From NCBI GenBank assembly GCA_041401985.1, contig JAWKTE010000012.1:1-64000 (forward strand): DNA of 64,000 nucleotides, read 5' to 3'. The notes beneath the pieces were generated by a model, which saw only the letters and a list, made by a program, of their open reading frames with translations, was not told where the DNA came from and made no database searches. Each line of letters begins with the position of its first letter. Positions within the stretch are counted from its first letter, which is position 1. Both the position numbers and the translations under genes were made by a program. This document shows, one piece after another, positions 55,081-64,000 of this stretch. The stretch comes from JACKHA01 sp041401985 (lineage in GTDB: Bacteria; Planctomycetota; Phycisphaerae; Phycisphaerales; UBA1924).

Positions 55081-57294
55081 TTACGGCGCGATCAGCATGT
55101 CGTAGTACGTCGGCAGCGGCCACAGGTCCGCCGGCACACGCTTCTCCAGTTCGTCCAGCACGACCCGCAGGTCCGCCGTCGCCGCCAGCACACGGTCGCG
55201 CATGTGCCGGGCGTGCTTGCCCAGGTCCTCCCCGGCGTGCTCGTCGAGGGCCGCCTCGACCCGGGCCGCGCTCTTGCGCACCCGGACCACCAGCTCGGCG
55301 ACCTCGTCGAGCATCGCCCGGACCTCGCTGGCGTCGGCGTCGGCGCCCTCGGTGGTGGCGACGGCCTCGGCCAGTTCGATCTGGGCCCGCACCGCGGCCG
55401 GCAGCATCTCACGCTGGGTCATCATCAGCAGCGTGCGGGCCTCGATCTCGCCCTGCTTGACGTACTTCTCGAGGAAGATGGCCGTGCGGCTCTCGACCTC
55501 GACCTTGCTCAGGACGCCCAGCCGCTTGAACATGTCCACGTTCTTCTTGGCCGACAGCACCGGGATCGCGTCGGCGGAGTTGGTCAGGTTGGGCAGGCCG
55601 CGCTCCTTCTCGGCCTCGCGGTGCCAGGCGGGGTCGTAGCCGTCGCCGTCGAAGCAGACCCGCTTGTGCTTCTTGATGATCGACTGCAGCAGCGTCTTGC
55701 ACGCGCTCTGCACACGGGCCTCGGTTCGGCTCGTGCCCAGGGCCTTTTCGAGCGCGTCGCCGACCTGGCGGAGCGAGTCGGCCACGATCGTGTTCATCAC
55801 GGTCGTGGGCCAGGCCACCGCCGCGGAGGAGCCGACGGCCCGGAACTCGAACTTATTGCCGGTGAACGCGAACGGGCTGGTGCGGTTGCGGTCGCCCGAG
55901 TGACGCGGGATCTGGGGCAGCGTGCGGGCCCCGAGGTCGAGTTTTCCGCCCTTCATCGTCTTGCGGGCCTGGCCGGCCTCGATCTGCTCGATGATGTCCG
56001 TGAGCATGTCGCCCAGGAAGATCGAGATGATCGCCGGCGGGGCCTCGTTGGCCCCGAGGCGGTGGTCGTTGCCGATGCTGGCCACCGAGGAGCGGAGCAG
56101 GTCGGCGTGCTGGTCGACCGCCTGGATGACGGCGCACAGGAACGTGAGGAACGTGAGGTTGTTGTGGGCCTCGTCGCGCGGGTCGAGCAGGTTCACGCCC
56201 GTGTCGGTCGCCATCGACCAGTTCAGGTGCTTGCCCGAGCCGTTGACGCCGGCGAACGGCTTCTCGTGCAACAGGCAGGCCAGGCCTCGCTCCGCGGCGA
56301 CGCGCTTGAGCACCTCCATGACCAGCATCTGGTGGTCGCACGCGAGGTTGGCGCCCTCGTAGACGCACGCGAGCTCGAACTGGCCCGGGGCAACCTCGTT
56401 GTGGCGCGTCTTGACGGGCACGCCCAGTCGGTAGAGTTCGTTCTCAACCTCCTCCATGAACGCCATGGTGCGGGTCGGGATCGCGCCGAAGTAGTGGTCC
56501 TCGAGCTGCTGGCCCTTGGGAGGACGCACGCCGCAGAGCGTCCGCCCGGTCACGACCAGATCGGCCCGCTGGCGGAAGAGTTCCTGGTCGATCAGGAAGT
56601 ACTCCTGCTCGGCGCCGACGGTCGCGGCCACGCGGGTGGCCCGCGTCTCGGGGTCCAAAATCCGCAGCACGCGCAGGGCCTGGGCCGAGAGCGCCTCCAT
56701 CGAGCGCAGCAGCGGCGTCTTCTTGTCGAGAGCCTCGCCGGTCCAGGAGACGAACACGGTGGGGATGCACAGCGTGCCGTAGCCCGGCCCGCGCTTGATG
56801 AACACGGGGCTGGTGGCGTCCCAGGCGGTGTAGCCGCGGGCCTCGAACGTCGTGCGGATGCCGCCGGAGGGGAAACTCGACGCGTCGGGCTCGCCCCGGA
56901 CCAGGGCCGAGCCGGAGAACTCGTTGATGGCCCGCCCGCTGGGCGAGGCCGACAGGAACGAGTCGTGCTTCTCCGCGGTCGCGCCGGTCAGCGGCTGGAA
57001 CCAGTGGGTGTAGTGGGTCGCGCCGCTCTCGACGGCCCAGTCCTTCATGGCGGCGGCGACAACGTCGGCCACGTCGTGCGACAGCGGCTCGGCGTTCCGG
57101 ATCGTCTGCTGGAGCTTCTTGAACACCGCCGCCGGCAGGCGCGACTCCATCGCGTTCTCGTTGAACACGTCGTTGGAGAACAGCTGGTCCTGGCGCGAGC
57201 CGACGCCGGCCACGTGCTGCTGGGCCTTGGCCTGCCCGTTCATCGAGGGCCGGCCGTTCGTGCTCGTGGCGTGCTCCAACGCGTGCGTCCCCAT
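55081..57294 (-). CDS. glnN: Type III glutamine synthetase
   Basis: 737 residues, matching the large GSIII class. Family hallmarks are YTHWFQPLTGATAEKHDSF, TVGAEQEYFLID (metal-binding Glu), VKTRHNEVAPGQFELACVYE, NGSGKHLNWSM (His loop) and RNRTSPFAFTGNKFEFRAVG. It makes glutamine from glutamate and ammonia in the cytoplasm. No other nitrogen genes are adjacent; trpA lies 237 bases upstream and the glycosyltransferase gene 12 bases downstream. The start ATG 57294 has GGAGAG a few bases upstream; ATG 57243 is a possible shorter start. Confidence 0.96.
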   Translation of the reverse strand: MGTHALEHATSTNGRPSMNGQAKAQQHVAGVGSRQDQLFSNDVFNENAMESRLPAAVFKKLQQTIRNAEPLSHDVADVVAAAMKDWAVESGATHYTHWFQPLTGATAEKHDSFLSASPSGRAINEFSGSALVRGEPDASSFPSGGIRTTFEARGYTAWDATSPVFIKRGPGYGTLCIPTVFVSWTGEALDKKTPLLRSMEALSAQALRVLRILDPETRATRVAATVGAEQEYFLIDQELFRQRADLVVTGRTLCGVRPPKGQQLEDHYFGAIPTRTMAFMEEVENELYRLGVPVKTRHNEVAPGQFELACVYEGANLACDHQMLVMEVLKRVAAERGLACLLHEKPFAGVNGSGKHLNWSMATDTGVNLLDPRDEAHNNLTFLTFLCAVIQAVDQHADLLRSSVASIGNDHRLGANEAPPAIISIFLGDMLTDIIEQIEAGQARKTMKGGKLDLGARTLPQIPRHSGDRNRTSPFAFTGNKFEFRAVGSSAAVAWPTTVMNTIVADSLRQVGDALEKALGTSRTEARVQSACKTLLQSIIKKHKRVCFDGDGYDPAWHREAEKERGLPNLTNSADAIPVLSAKKNVDMFKRLGVLSKVEVESRTAIFLEKYVKQGEIEARTLLMMTQREMLPAAVRAQIELAEAVATTEGADADASEVRAMLDEVAELVVRVRKSAARVEAALDEHAGEDLGKHARHMRDRVLAATADLRVVLDELEKRVPADLWPLPTYYDMLIAP

Positions 57295-57531
57295 GCTGCT
57301 CTCCGTGCTGGTGCGATCCAAAGCCCGACGGGTGTGGTTGCCCGGGCGGGCCTTTCCGATTCCGCTGCGAATGGGCATCGCCCCGCCGGGAGGTGTCCCG
57401 GCGTGCCCTGCCGTTCCATCGGCGATCCGTGCTCGAACCGACGCCGCCCGCCGCTGGTTTCCGGCCCTCGGGGGATTCTCCCCGACAGTATCGGACTTTC
57501 AAGAATCGCGGGGATTTCCGCCAGCGAGCCC

Positions 57532-58347
57532 CTACCTGGCCGCGGCCCCGTTCGGCAGGCCCGATGCCAGTTGGCCCAGGAAGACCTTGGCGTCCACCAC
57601 GGGGTCCCGCCCGGCCTTGCCCGCCTCGGAAATCCGGCGAACCAGCCCGCTGCCGACGATCGCGGCATCGGCGTGGGCCACCACCGCCCGGACCTGCTCG
57701 CGCGTCGAGATCCCGAAGCCGCAGGCGATCGGCAGGTCCGTCGCCTCGCGGATCGCCCGGACGGGGGCGGACACGTCGGGCACCTTGGACTGCTCGCCGG
57801 TGATGCCGGAGCGGGTCAGCAGGTAGACGAATCCGGTGCTGGCCTTGGCGATCTGGGCGGCCCGCTCCGGGGGGGTGGTCGGGGCGATGAGCAGGCTGAG
57901 GGTAGTCCCGGCCTCACGGGCGGCGTCGGCCAGGTCGCCCGACTCCTCCAGCGGCGCATCGGGGATGATGAACCCGTCGAACCCGGCCTTGGCGGCCTGG
58001 CCCATGAACGCCGCCGGCCCGCCCATGCGGTGCACGATCGAGACGCTGACCATCGCGACGAGGCCGCAGCGGACGCGCGGGCGGACCTCGGCGATCTCCT
58101 CGAACACGCTTGCGGGGGTGGCGCCGGCTTGCAGGGCGTCGTGCATTGCGGCGGCGATCACGGGGCCGTCGGCGATGGGGTCGGAGAAGGGGATGCCGAC
58201 CTCGATGACCGAGGCGCCGGCGGATTCGAGGGCGGGGATGAGGCGGCCCAGGTCGCCGCGCGCGGGATGCCCGCCGCAGAGGAAGGGCATGAGGGCCTTG
58301 CGGTTGCCGGCGCGGAGGGTGGCGAAGATGTCGTCGATGCGGGGCAT
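57532..58347 (-). CDS. trpA: Tryptophan synthase alpha subunit
   Basis: 271 residues. PFLCGGHPARGDLG, then SVIEVGIPFSDPIADGPVI with the catalytic Glu and Asp, then FDGFIIPDAPLEES and CGFGISTREQVRAV, follow the TrpA pattern. It cleaves indole-3-glycerol phosphate and passes indole to TrpB. No trpB or other trp gene is adjacent, so the pathway is dispersed here. ATG 58347 follows TACACT by 7 bases. Confidence 0.96.
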   Translation of the reverse strand: MPRIDDIFATLRAGNRKALMPFLCGGHPARGDLGRLIPALESAGASVIEVGIPFSDPIADGPVIAAAMHDALQAGATPASVFEEIAEVRPRVRCGLVAMVSVSIVHRMGGPAAFMGQAAKAGFDGFIIPDAPLEESGDLADAAREAGTTLSLLIAPTTPPERAAQIAKASTGFVYLLTRSGITGEQSKVPDVSAPVRAIREATDLPIACGFGISTREQVRAVVAHADAAIVGSGLVRRISEAGKAGRDPVVDAKVFLGQLASGLPNGAAAR

Positions 58348-58354
58348 CGGGGCG

Positions 58355-58360
58355 AGTGTA
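58355..58360 (-). promoter_or_regulatory. Putative -10 box TACACT of trpA
   Basis: TACACT lies 7 bases before the trpA ATG on the minus strand, with no Shine-Dalgarno. Confidence 0.5.
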
Positions 58361-58379
58361 TCGCGGGTCGCGGCGCGAC

Positions 58380-58575
58380 CAGCGCGCGAGCGAGCCGGGG
58401 CGTCCCTGCCCCGGAAGATCTGGCGCGCGAGCCGGGGCGTCCCCGCCCCGGTTCCGATCTGTGGGAGCGCCGGCGTGCGAGCCGACACCGGTTGATCGAC
58501 CGGGGCGGGGACGCCCCGGCTCGCGCGCCTTGAGACCGGGACCGGGGCGGGGACGCCCCGGCTCGCGCGCCGAGG
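58380..58575. repeat. Two direct and two inverted GC-rich palindromic units
   Basis: Two units reading GAGCCGGGGCGTCCCCGCCC (58399-58457 region) face two inverted units reading GGGGCGGGGACGCCCCGGCT (58500-58575), so the block could fold as one large cruciform as well as four small hairpins. Same family as 5370-5490 and 45967-46156. It fills the gap between the DUF418 gene and trpA. Confidence 0.82.
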
Positions 58576-58599
58576 GTTCGTTTGCGGTGCTGTCGCAGG

Positions 58600-59982
<1,383 letters not shown>

Positions 59983-60072
59983 GATTCGTCCCCCAAAGCG
60001 GCCGTCTGGACCCTGGCACGCTTCTCGCGGCCTTCGCGGCCCCCACGTCCTTCGCGTTCCCGTCGAATCAGC

Positions 60073-60834
60073 CTACAGAGGCACGCGAGCCGGTGCCCCT
60101 TGTTCGAACCCGGCATCGATCCATTTCACGAGTCCGGCGAGATCCTCGAGCGTGTCCACGACCAGATCGGCGCCGGCGGCCTCGAGGCGGTCGCGCCGGC
60201 TGCCGCCGGTCGCCACCGCCAGGCTGCGGTGCCCGTGGGCCCGGGCGCACGCGACGTCATGCGCCGTATCGCCGATGATGAGGACGTGCTCCGCCGGCAC
60301 GGGCCGCCCGGCGTGGCGGGTGAATCGTTCGGTCGCAACTGGAGGGAGGTGGTCCCGCAGGGGCGGCGTGTGAGGCGAGTCATCGCCGTAGACGCGGATG
60401 GTGAACGCGTCGTGGTCGAGGCCGCAGTGTTCGAGTTTGAGGCGAGCGCCCTCCTCGAAGTTGCCCGTGAGCAGGCCGAGGGTGATGGCGGGTCGCTGGC
60501 GTGTGAGGTGGTCGAGCAGAACCACGACGCCCGGGAGCGGGCCCGAGGCCGATTCGCCGAACGCGCCGCGGGCGTCGATGGGGCGGCGGGCCAGGTGGCG
60601 GCGGAGGTGGGCGGGGTAGCGGGCCCGGACGTCGGCGAGGCGCGTCGGCGTGACCTCGTGCCCGGCCCGTTCGAGCATCCGGGCGATGATCACGGGGTCG
60701 AGGCTGCCGGCGAAGTCGATGCCGTCGGCGGAGAAGGACGGGCCGACGACCTCGCGGCCCGCATCTTCGAGGGCCCGCATGCCGGCGCCGTGGGTGCGGA
60801 TGAGCGTGCCGTCGATGTCGAAGAGGATGAGCAC
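60073..60834 (-). CDS. HAD-superfamily hydrolase
   Basis: 253 residues from GTG 60834. The nucleophile motif is LILFDIDGTLI (Asp6, Asp8). Motif II is GLLTGNFEEGA, and motif III/IV lies in EHVLIIGDTAHDVACARAHG. The cap region (EDAGREVVGPSFSADGIDFAG) suggests the phosphoglycolate phosphatase-like branch, but the substrate is not shown. No promoter box or Shine-Dalgarno is clear at the start. Confidence 0.87.
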   Translation of the reverse strand: MLILFDIDGTLIRTHGAGMRALEDAGREVVGPSFSADGIDFAGSLDPVIIARMLERAGHEVTPTRLADVRARYPAHLRRHLARRPIDARGAFGESASGPLPGVVVLLDHLTRQRPAITLGLLTGNFEEGARLKLEHCGLDHDAFTIRVYGDDSPHTPPLRDHLPPVATERFTRHAGRPVPAEHVLIIGDTAHDVACARAHGHRSLAVATGGSRRDRLEAAGADLVVDTLEDLAGLVKWIDAGFEQGAPARVPL

Positions 60835-60879
60835 GGCGGATCATTGGCCACGGGTGAAGGACCAGACCGAGGTTCTTCC

Positions 60880-61045
60880 GACGAGGGGGCGGGGCTTTCC
60901 AGCCCCGCTCGAACGCGGCGACCAATGCGGCAGCCACCGAGGGCCTTCGCCGTCCCCGGCGACGCGATGCACCGAGGAAGCAGAAGATTGCTCTGGCGAT
61001 CGCTCCCGATGCGAGGCGGGCTGGAAAGCCCGCCCCCCTCGATTG
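60880..61045. repeat. Paired TTCCAGCC-type hairpin element
   Basis: A left hairpin (GGGGCGGGGCTTTCCAGCCC near 60885-60907, followed by GAACGCGGCGAC) and a right one (GCGGGCTGGAAAGCCCGC near 61018-61036) flank about 110 bases of unique sequence. This mirrors the element at 19905-20090 and fills the space between the HAD and metallo-beta-lactamase genes. Confidence 0.72.
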
Positions 61046-61063
61046 GGAGTTCGCGGTGTTGCG

Positions 61064-61936
61064 TCAGATCCCGATCCACCCCGTCGGCGCCGACTGCGAC
61101 GACACGACCAGCCCGTACCCCCGTCCCGCGTGCCCGGCCATGGCCCGCTCGGGCGTGTTGCACTGACGCGAAAGATGCAAGAGCACGACGCGGCCCGCCC
61201 CGATCGCGTTGCACGCCTGGGCGCACTGCTGGTTGGACAGATGGCCGCGCCCGCCCATGATGCGGTCCTTGAGGAACTGCGGGCGGTTTGAGGCGATCTG
61301 CATCTCCGGGCAGTAGTTGCTTTCGATGGCCAGCAGCCCGACGCCGCGGACGTGGTCGATGAGTTCCGGCGTGACGCGCCCGACATCCGTCGCGAACCCG
61401 ACATCGCCGCCCTCGCAGCGGACGCGGTACGCCACGACGCCCTCCTCGTCGTGGTATTGGACGAGCGGCTCGACCAGCACGTCGCCGAACGGCTCGAACG
61501 GCGCGTCGAACAGGCGGACCCGCTGGCGGTGTCGGCGCAGGCTCTCGGCCGCCGGCCAGTGGCGCTTGTGCAGATGGATGGTGGCCCGGAAGTCGCGGTG
61601 GGCGAGCCAGGCGTGACGCCAGTGGTCGGTGTCGAGGTGGGTGAGCAGGACGTCGGTGACCTCGTGCAGGCGCACGCCGTGGCTGGACAGGAGGCGGGCG
61701 GTGGTCCGGGTGCCCAGGCCCGCGTCGATGAGCATGGTGCGCCGGTGCGTGCCCGATCCAATCCTCAGCACGCTGCAGTTGCCCGAGGAGCCGGAGGCGA
61801 GCACGCACAGGCTGGCCGGGCCGGCGAGGCTTCGGGCGTCGGCACGAATCGTCGCGCCTGGCGAGGGGCTCGACGCGGGCATCGGCGCGTCCTGTTCGAA
61901 CAGCCCCGGTGTGGCGCACCCGACGCTAGAGCGCAT
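61064..61936 (-). CDS. Metallo-beta-lactamase-fold hydrolase (WalJ/YycJ-like)
   Basis: 290 residues. LCVLASGSSGNCSVLRIG near the N-terminus is typical of the WalJ/YycJ group. The metal motif reads VLLTHLDTDHWRH, so the usual second His of HxHxDH is Asp. ETDVG-like FATDVGRVTPEL and IESNYCPEMQ, then HLSRQCNTPERA, supply further ligand-type residues. The role is unclear; relatives are putative exonucleases or cell-wall-linked hydrolases. ATG 61936 is inside the end of lpxA, with GAGGAGG 6 bases upstream, so it is translationally coupled to lpxA. Confidence 0.85.
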   Translation of the reverse strand: MRSSVGCATPGLFEQDAPMPASSPSPGATIRADARSLAGPASLCVLASGSSGNCSVLRIGSGTHRRTMLIDAGLGTRTTARLLSSHGVRLHEVTDVLLTHLDTDHWRHAWLAHRDFRATIHLHKRHWPAAESLRRHRQRVRLFDAPFEPFGDVLVEPLVQYHDEEGVVAYRVRCEGGDVGFATDVGRVTPELIDHVRGVGLLAIESNYCPEMQIASNRPQFLKDRIMGGRGHLSNQQCAQACNAIGAGRVVLLHLSRQCNTPERAMAGHAGRGYGLVVSSQSAPTGWIGI

Positions 61937-62843
61937 CGTCGCCCTCCTCGTCATCGGGGGTGTCCGGCTCCAGCTCGAGGCGACGCAGCCAGGCCCGCAG
62001 GTGGCGGCGGCAACGCGGCGGACACGCATACAGGGCTGCGCTTCGCCGTCGATAGAACGCGATCCACTCATCGATCAGCGTGTGTCCTGGCCGAACGTTC
62101 TCGAGGCCCTCGATGACGTCGCTCTTGGCCCGCGACCCTTCTCGTGGAAGACCTCCCGGTAGGCGGCCCGCATCAGCGTGATGTCCTCGCGGGCCATGCC
62201 GCTGCGCGCATCCCGACGACGTTGAGCCCGTGGATGAGGTTGCGCTCGGCCCCGATACAGAACGGAGGCAGATCGTCGCAGGCGAACGTTCCGTTGCCGC
62301 TGGCCATCGCCAGGCGACCGATGCGACCGAACTGGTGGACGAGCGACGTGCGCTGACGTTGGCCCGGTCGCCGATCGACGAGTGCCCGCCAGATCGCGCT
62401 GTTGTTCACCAGGACCACGTTCCGTTGCCGACCCGGGACGTCGTGCCCGCAGGTGCGACCCGACCATCATGAACACGCGGTCGCCGATCGGTGGTCGGGA
62501 GCGTCGGGCTTGGTGGCGGCGTGGACCGTCACGTGCTCGCGGATGATGCACCGTTGGCACCGATCGCGACGCCCGGCGTCGGGTCGCCGGGCTTGACCTT
62601 GTAGTCCTGGGCCGGCGTGCCGAGGCAGGCGAATGGATAGATCGTCGTGCCGGGGCCGACGGTGAGCGGCCCGACCAGGAACGCCGCTCCGAGCACGCGG
62701 ACGCCCTCGCCGAGCGCGCACCGGCCCTCGATCACGCAGCCCGGGCCGATCACGACGCCCGGGGCCGAGTTCGGCCTGGTCGGACACGATCGCACTGGGA
62801 TGGATCTCGACGCCCTCGCGCACGCTTCGCCCCGGCTCGGCAT
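61926..62843 (-). pseudogene. lpxA: UDP-N-acetylglucosamine acyltransferase LpxA, broken by many frameshifts
   Basis: Fragments in all three frames line up in order as LpxA: GVEIHPSAIVSDQAELGPG, VVIGPGCVIEG, FACLGTPAQDYKVKPGDP, CIIREHVTVHAATKPDAP, GDRVFMMVGSHLRA, LVHQFGRIGRLAMASGNGTF, PPFCIGAERNLIHGLNVVGM, EDITLMRAAYREVFHEKG. The tail ends ERVRPGHTLIDEW-like to TAG 61926-61928. At least seven single-base shifts are needed. LpxA starts lipid A synthesis and is usually essential in lipopolysaccharide-bearing bacteria, so sequence error is more likely than loss. ATG 62843 follows a TACCAT box; GTG 62823 opens the conserved N-terminus in the shifted frame. Confidence 0.75.
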
Positions 62844-62849
62844 GGGACG

Positions 62850-62855
62850 ATGGTA
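62850..62855 (-). promoter_or_regulatory. Putative -10 box TACCAT of lpxA
   Basis: TACCAT lies 6 bases before ATG 62843 on the minus strand. If real, it makes that ATG the start and implies an indel between it and the conserved N-terminus. Confidence 0.45.
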
Positions 62856-62933
62856 GCGAGCGGGGGCGGGGCCCGACGAGATTTGCCGACGCGCCCTCCC
62901 GCTCGTGGTACCCTCCCCCCGAGGAGCCACGCC

Positions 62934-63881
62934 ATGACCCGCGCCCTGCACACGCTGATGTCCTCGCTGATCGACTACGCGGGCCTCTTCCCGCCCGCGA
63001 AACTCGACATGCAGCCCGCGGTCGAGAACTACGCCCGCGCCCTCCAAGGCCCCCACGCCGACTTCCTGGCCCGCTTCATCTGCCCCTCGAAGCGCCTGCC
63101 CGAGTTCTCGAAACTCGCGGCCCCGCTCATGCCTGGCACCTTCGCCACCAGCGGCTACCGCGAGCAGGCCGACATCGCCGAGCCGTGGCGCCTCAGCGTG
63201 CTCATCGACGACGACCTGCCCGCGTGCCTGGACCGCATCGACGCCTTCAACGCCCACCACGACGCGACCGACCACGGCCTGGCCCGGGCCGACGCGATCG
63301 AGATGAAAGCCAGCGCCCTGAGCGACATCGACGACGCCCTCGACGCCCTGCCGGAGGACATCCTGCCTTTCTTCGAGGTCCCGATCGACCGGGATTGCCG
63401 CGGCTACGTCACGGCCATCGCGGGCAACGCCGACTCGGGCGGGGCGGCGGCCAAGATCCGCACCGGGGGCGTGACGCCCGAGGCCTTCCCCGCCCCGCGC
63501 CACGTGGCGGAGTTCATCCACGCCTGTGCCGCGGCCCAGGTGCCGTTCAAGGCCACCGCGGGGCTGCACCACCCGGTGCGGGCCGAGCACCGCCTGACGT
63601 ACGAGGCGAACAGCCCGCGCGGCGTGATGCACGGGTTCCTGAACCTGTTCCTGGCCGCGGCTCTGGCCCGGGCGAGGCGGCTGGACGTGGCGTCGACCGC
63701 CGCGGTCCTTGAGGACACAAGCCCCGACTCGTTCCGATTCACCGACGACGGGGCCTCGTGGCGGAACCACACGATCGACCTGGTGTCGCTGGCGAAGGTG
63801 CGCGAGGCGTTCGCGCTGGGGTTCGGCTCGTGCTCGTTCGATGAGCCGGTGGAGGATCTGAAGGGGTTGGGGTTGTTGTAG
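62934..63881 (+). CDS. Unrecognised conserved-looking cytoplasmic protein
   Basis: 315 residues, no family recognised with confidence. The sequence has no signal or membrane segment. Features include SLIDYAGLFPPAKLDMQPAV at the start, FICPSKRLPEFSKL, alternating strand-helix character, VPFKATAGLHHPVRAEHRL near residue 205, and FGSCSFDEPVEDLKGLGLL at the end. The alternation and the lysine in FKATAGLHH would suit a TIM-barrel enzyme, but that is speculation. ATG 62934 has GAGGAG 7 bases upstream. It is divergent from lpxA. Confidence 0.78.
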   Translation: MTRALHTLMSSLIDYAGLFPPAKLDMQPAVENYARALQGPHADFLARFICPSKRLPEFSKLAAPLMPGTFATSGYREQADIAEPWRLSVLIDDDLPACLDRIDAFNAHHDATDHGLARADAIEMKASALSDIDDALDALPEDILPFFEVPIDRDCRGYVTAIAGNADSGGAAAKIRTGGVTPEAFPAPRHVAEFIHACAAAQVPFKATAGLHHPVRAEHRLTYEANSPRGVMHGFLNLFLAAALARARRLDVASTAAVLEDTSPDSFRFTDDGASWRNHTIDLVSLAKVREAFALGFGSCSFDEPVEDLKGLGLL

Positions 63882-63966
63882 ATTGGGCCCACTCGAGTGA
63901 CCGCCCTCGGCTCCCCGGACGTTTTTGCTGAAGTCGGGGGCACGACGCACTCCGCTCATCCCGCCC

Positions 63967-63972
63967 TAGACT
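63967..63972 (+). promoter_or_regulatory. Putative -10 box TAGACT before a gene that leaves the window
   Basis: TAGACT lies 8 bases before ATG 63981, matching the recurring promoter-start codon pattern. Confidence 0.4.
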
Positions 63973-63980
63973 TCCGTGCG

Positions 63981-64000
63981 ATGGCGAAGCGCCCAAAGTA
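63981..64000 (+). CDS. Start of a gene truncated by the window edge
   Basis: Only MAKRPK is visible, after the TAGACT box. The basic N-terminus gives no family. Called only because of the promoter context. Confidence 0.3.

Noticed and set aside
53404..58533. A 1709-codon plus-strand open frame
   Set aside because: It runs antisense through the glycosyltransferase, glnN and trpA genes, which have convincing conserved motifs. Its own translation is low-complexity Arg/Gly/His-rich sequence typical of a GC-rich shadow frame.
62467..62823. Separate small proteins in the lpxA region
   Set aside because: Each open frame contains only part of one LpxA sequence in order, so they are fragments of one gene rather than independent proteins.

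Overview
The window is GC-rich chromosomal DNA that most resembles a planctomycete of the Phycisphaerae type. That placement is inference. It rests on several paralogues carrying a paired zinc-knuckle signature (CxxC, about 20 residues, CPECG), a Ser/Thr kinase fused to tetratricopeptide repeats, a type III glutamine synthetase, planctomycete-style prepilins (AFSLVEL) and abundant GC-rich extragenic palindromes. Almost all genes are chromosomal housekeeping or envelope functions. I see no phage, integron, transposase or CRISPR array.

Layout. 0-5.3 kb: the 5' part of an acetyl-CoA synthetase gene (minus strand, cut by the window edge), a solitary GspE-type ATPase, a zinc-ribbon/ankyrin protein, tRNA-Leu(CAG) and a divergent RNase HII-like protein. 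5.5-7.8 kb: a HEAT-like secreted protein and a double-cupin protein, both broken by several single-base frameshifts. 7.9-13.1 kb: a methyltransferase, mnmA, a small lipoprotein, a DUF4870-like membrane protein and a zinc-ribbon membrane protein. 13.1-16.7 kb: proton-translocating transhydrogenase genes pntA and pntB with an ankyrin gene between them. 16.9-22.5 kb: a C26 glutamine amidotransferase, a HAMP/PP2C phosphatase, MobA-like and XdhC proteins (molybdoenzyme maturation) and a TlpA-like thioredoxin protein. 22.7-29.6 kb: a bPH-domain protein, a zinc-ribbon protein, the kinase, rlmE and a BatA/VWA protein. 29.8-33.7 kb: two coupled M14-type proteins, one apparently catalytically dead. 33.9-46 kb: a long plus-strand cluster of histidine kinase, STAS protein, PilB, PilC, PilM, PilN, PilO, PilP-like, major pilin and four minor pilin/pseudopilin-type proteins. 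46.3-48.9 kb: divergent oxyR and katA sharing a palindromic operator. 49-53.6 kb: another zinc-ribbon membrane protein, an M28 peptidase, a CNT nucleoside transporter and a BtpA-family protein. 53.7-62.8 kb, all minus: a glycosyltransferase, glnN (GSIII), trpA, a DUF418 protein, a HAD phosphatase, a metallo-beta-lactamase-fold protein and a heavily frameshifted lpxA. 62.9 kb to the end: an unrecognised conserved-looking protein and the first codons of another gene.

The main cross-cutting observation is that more than a dozen transcription-unit-leading genes carry a TANNNT -10-like hexamer only 5-9 bases before the start codon and lack a Shine-Dalgarno sequence. Operon-internal genes usually have one or overlap their upstream neighbour (ATGA, GTGA). 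This points to widespread leaderless transcription and helped choose several starts.

Two patches (about 5.5-7.4 kb and 61.9-62.85 kb) contain dense single-base frameshifts in otherwise well-conserved proteins. They look more like local sequence error than gene decay. Product names come from reading the protein sequences; no database search was run.
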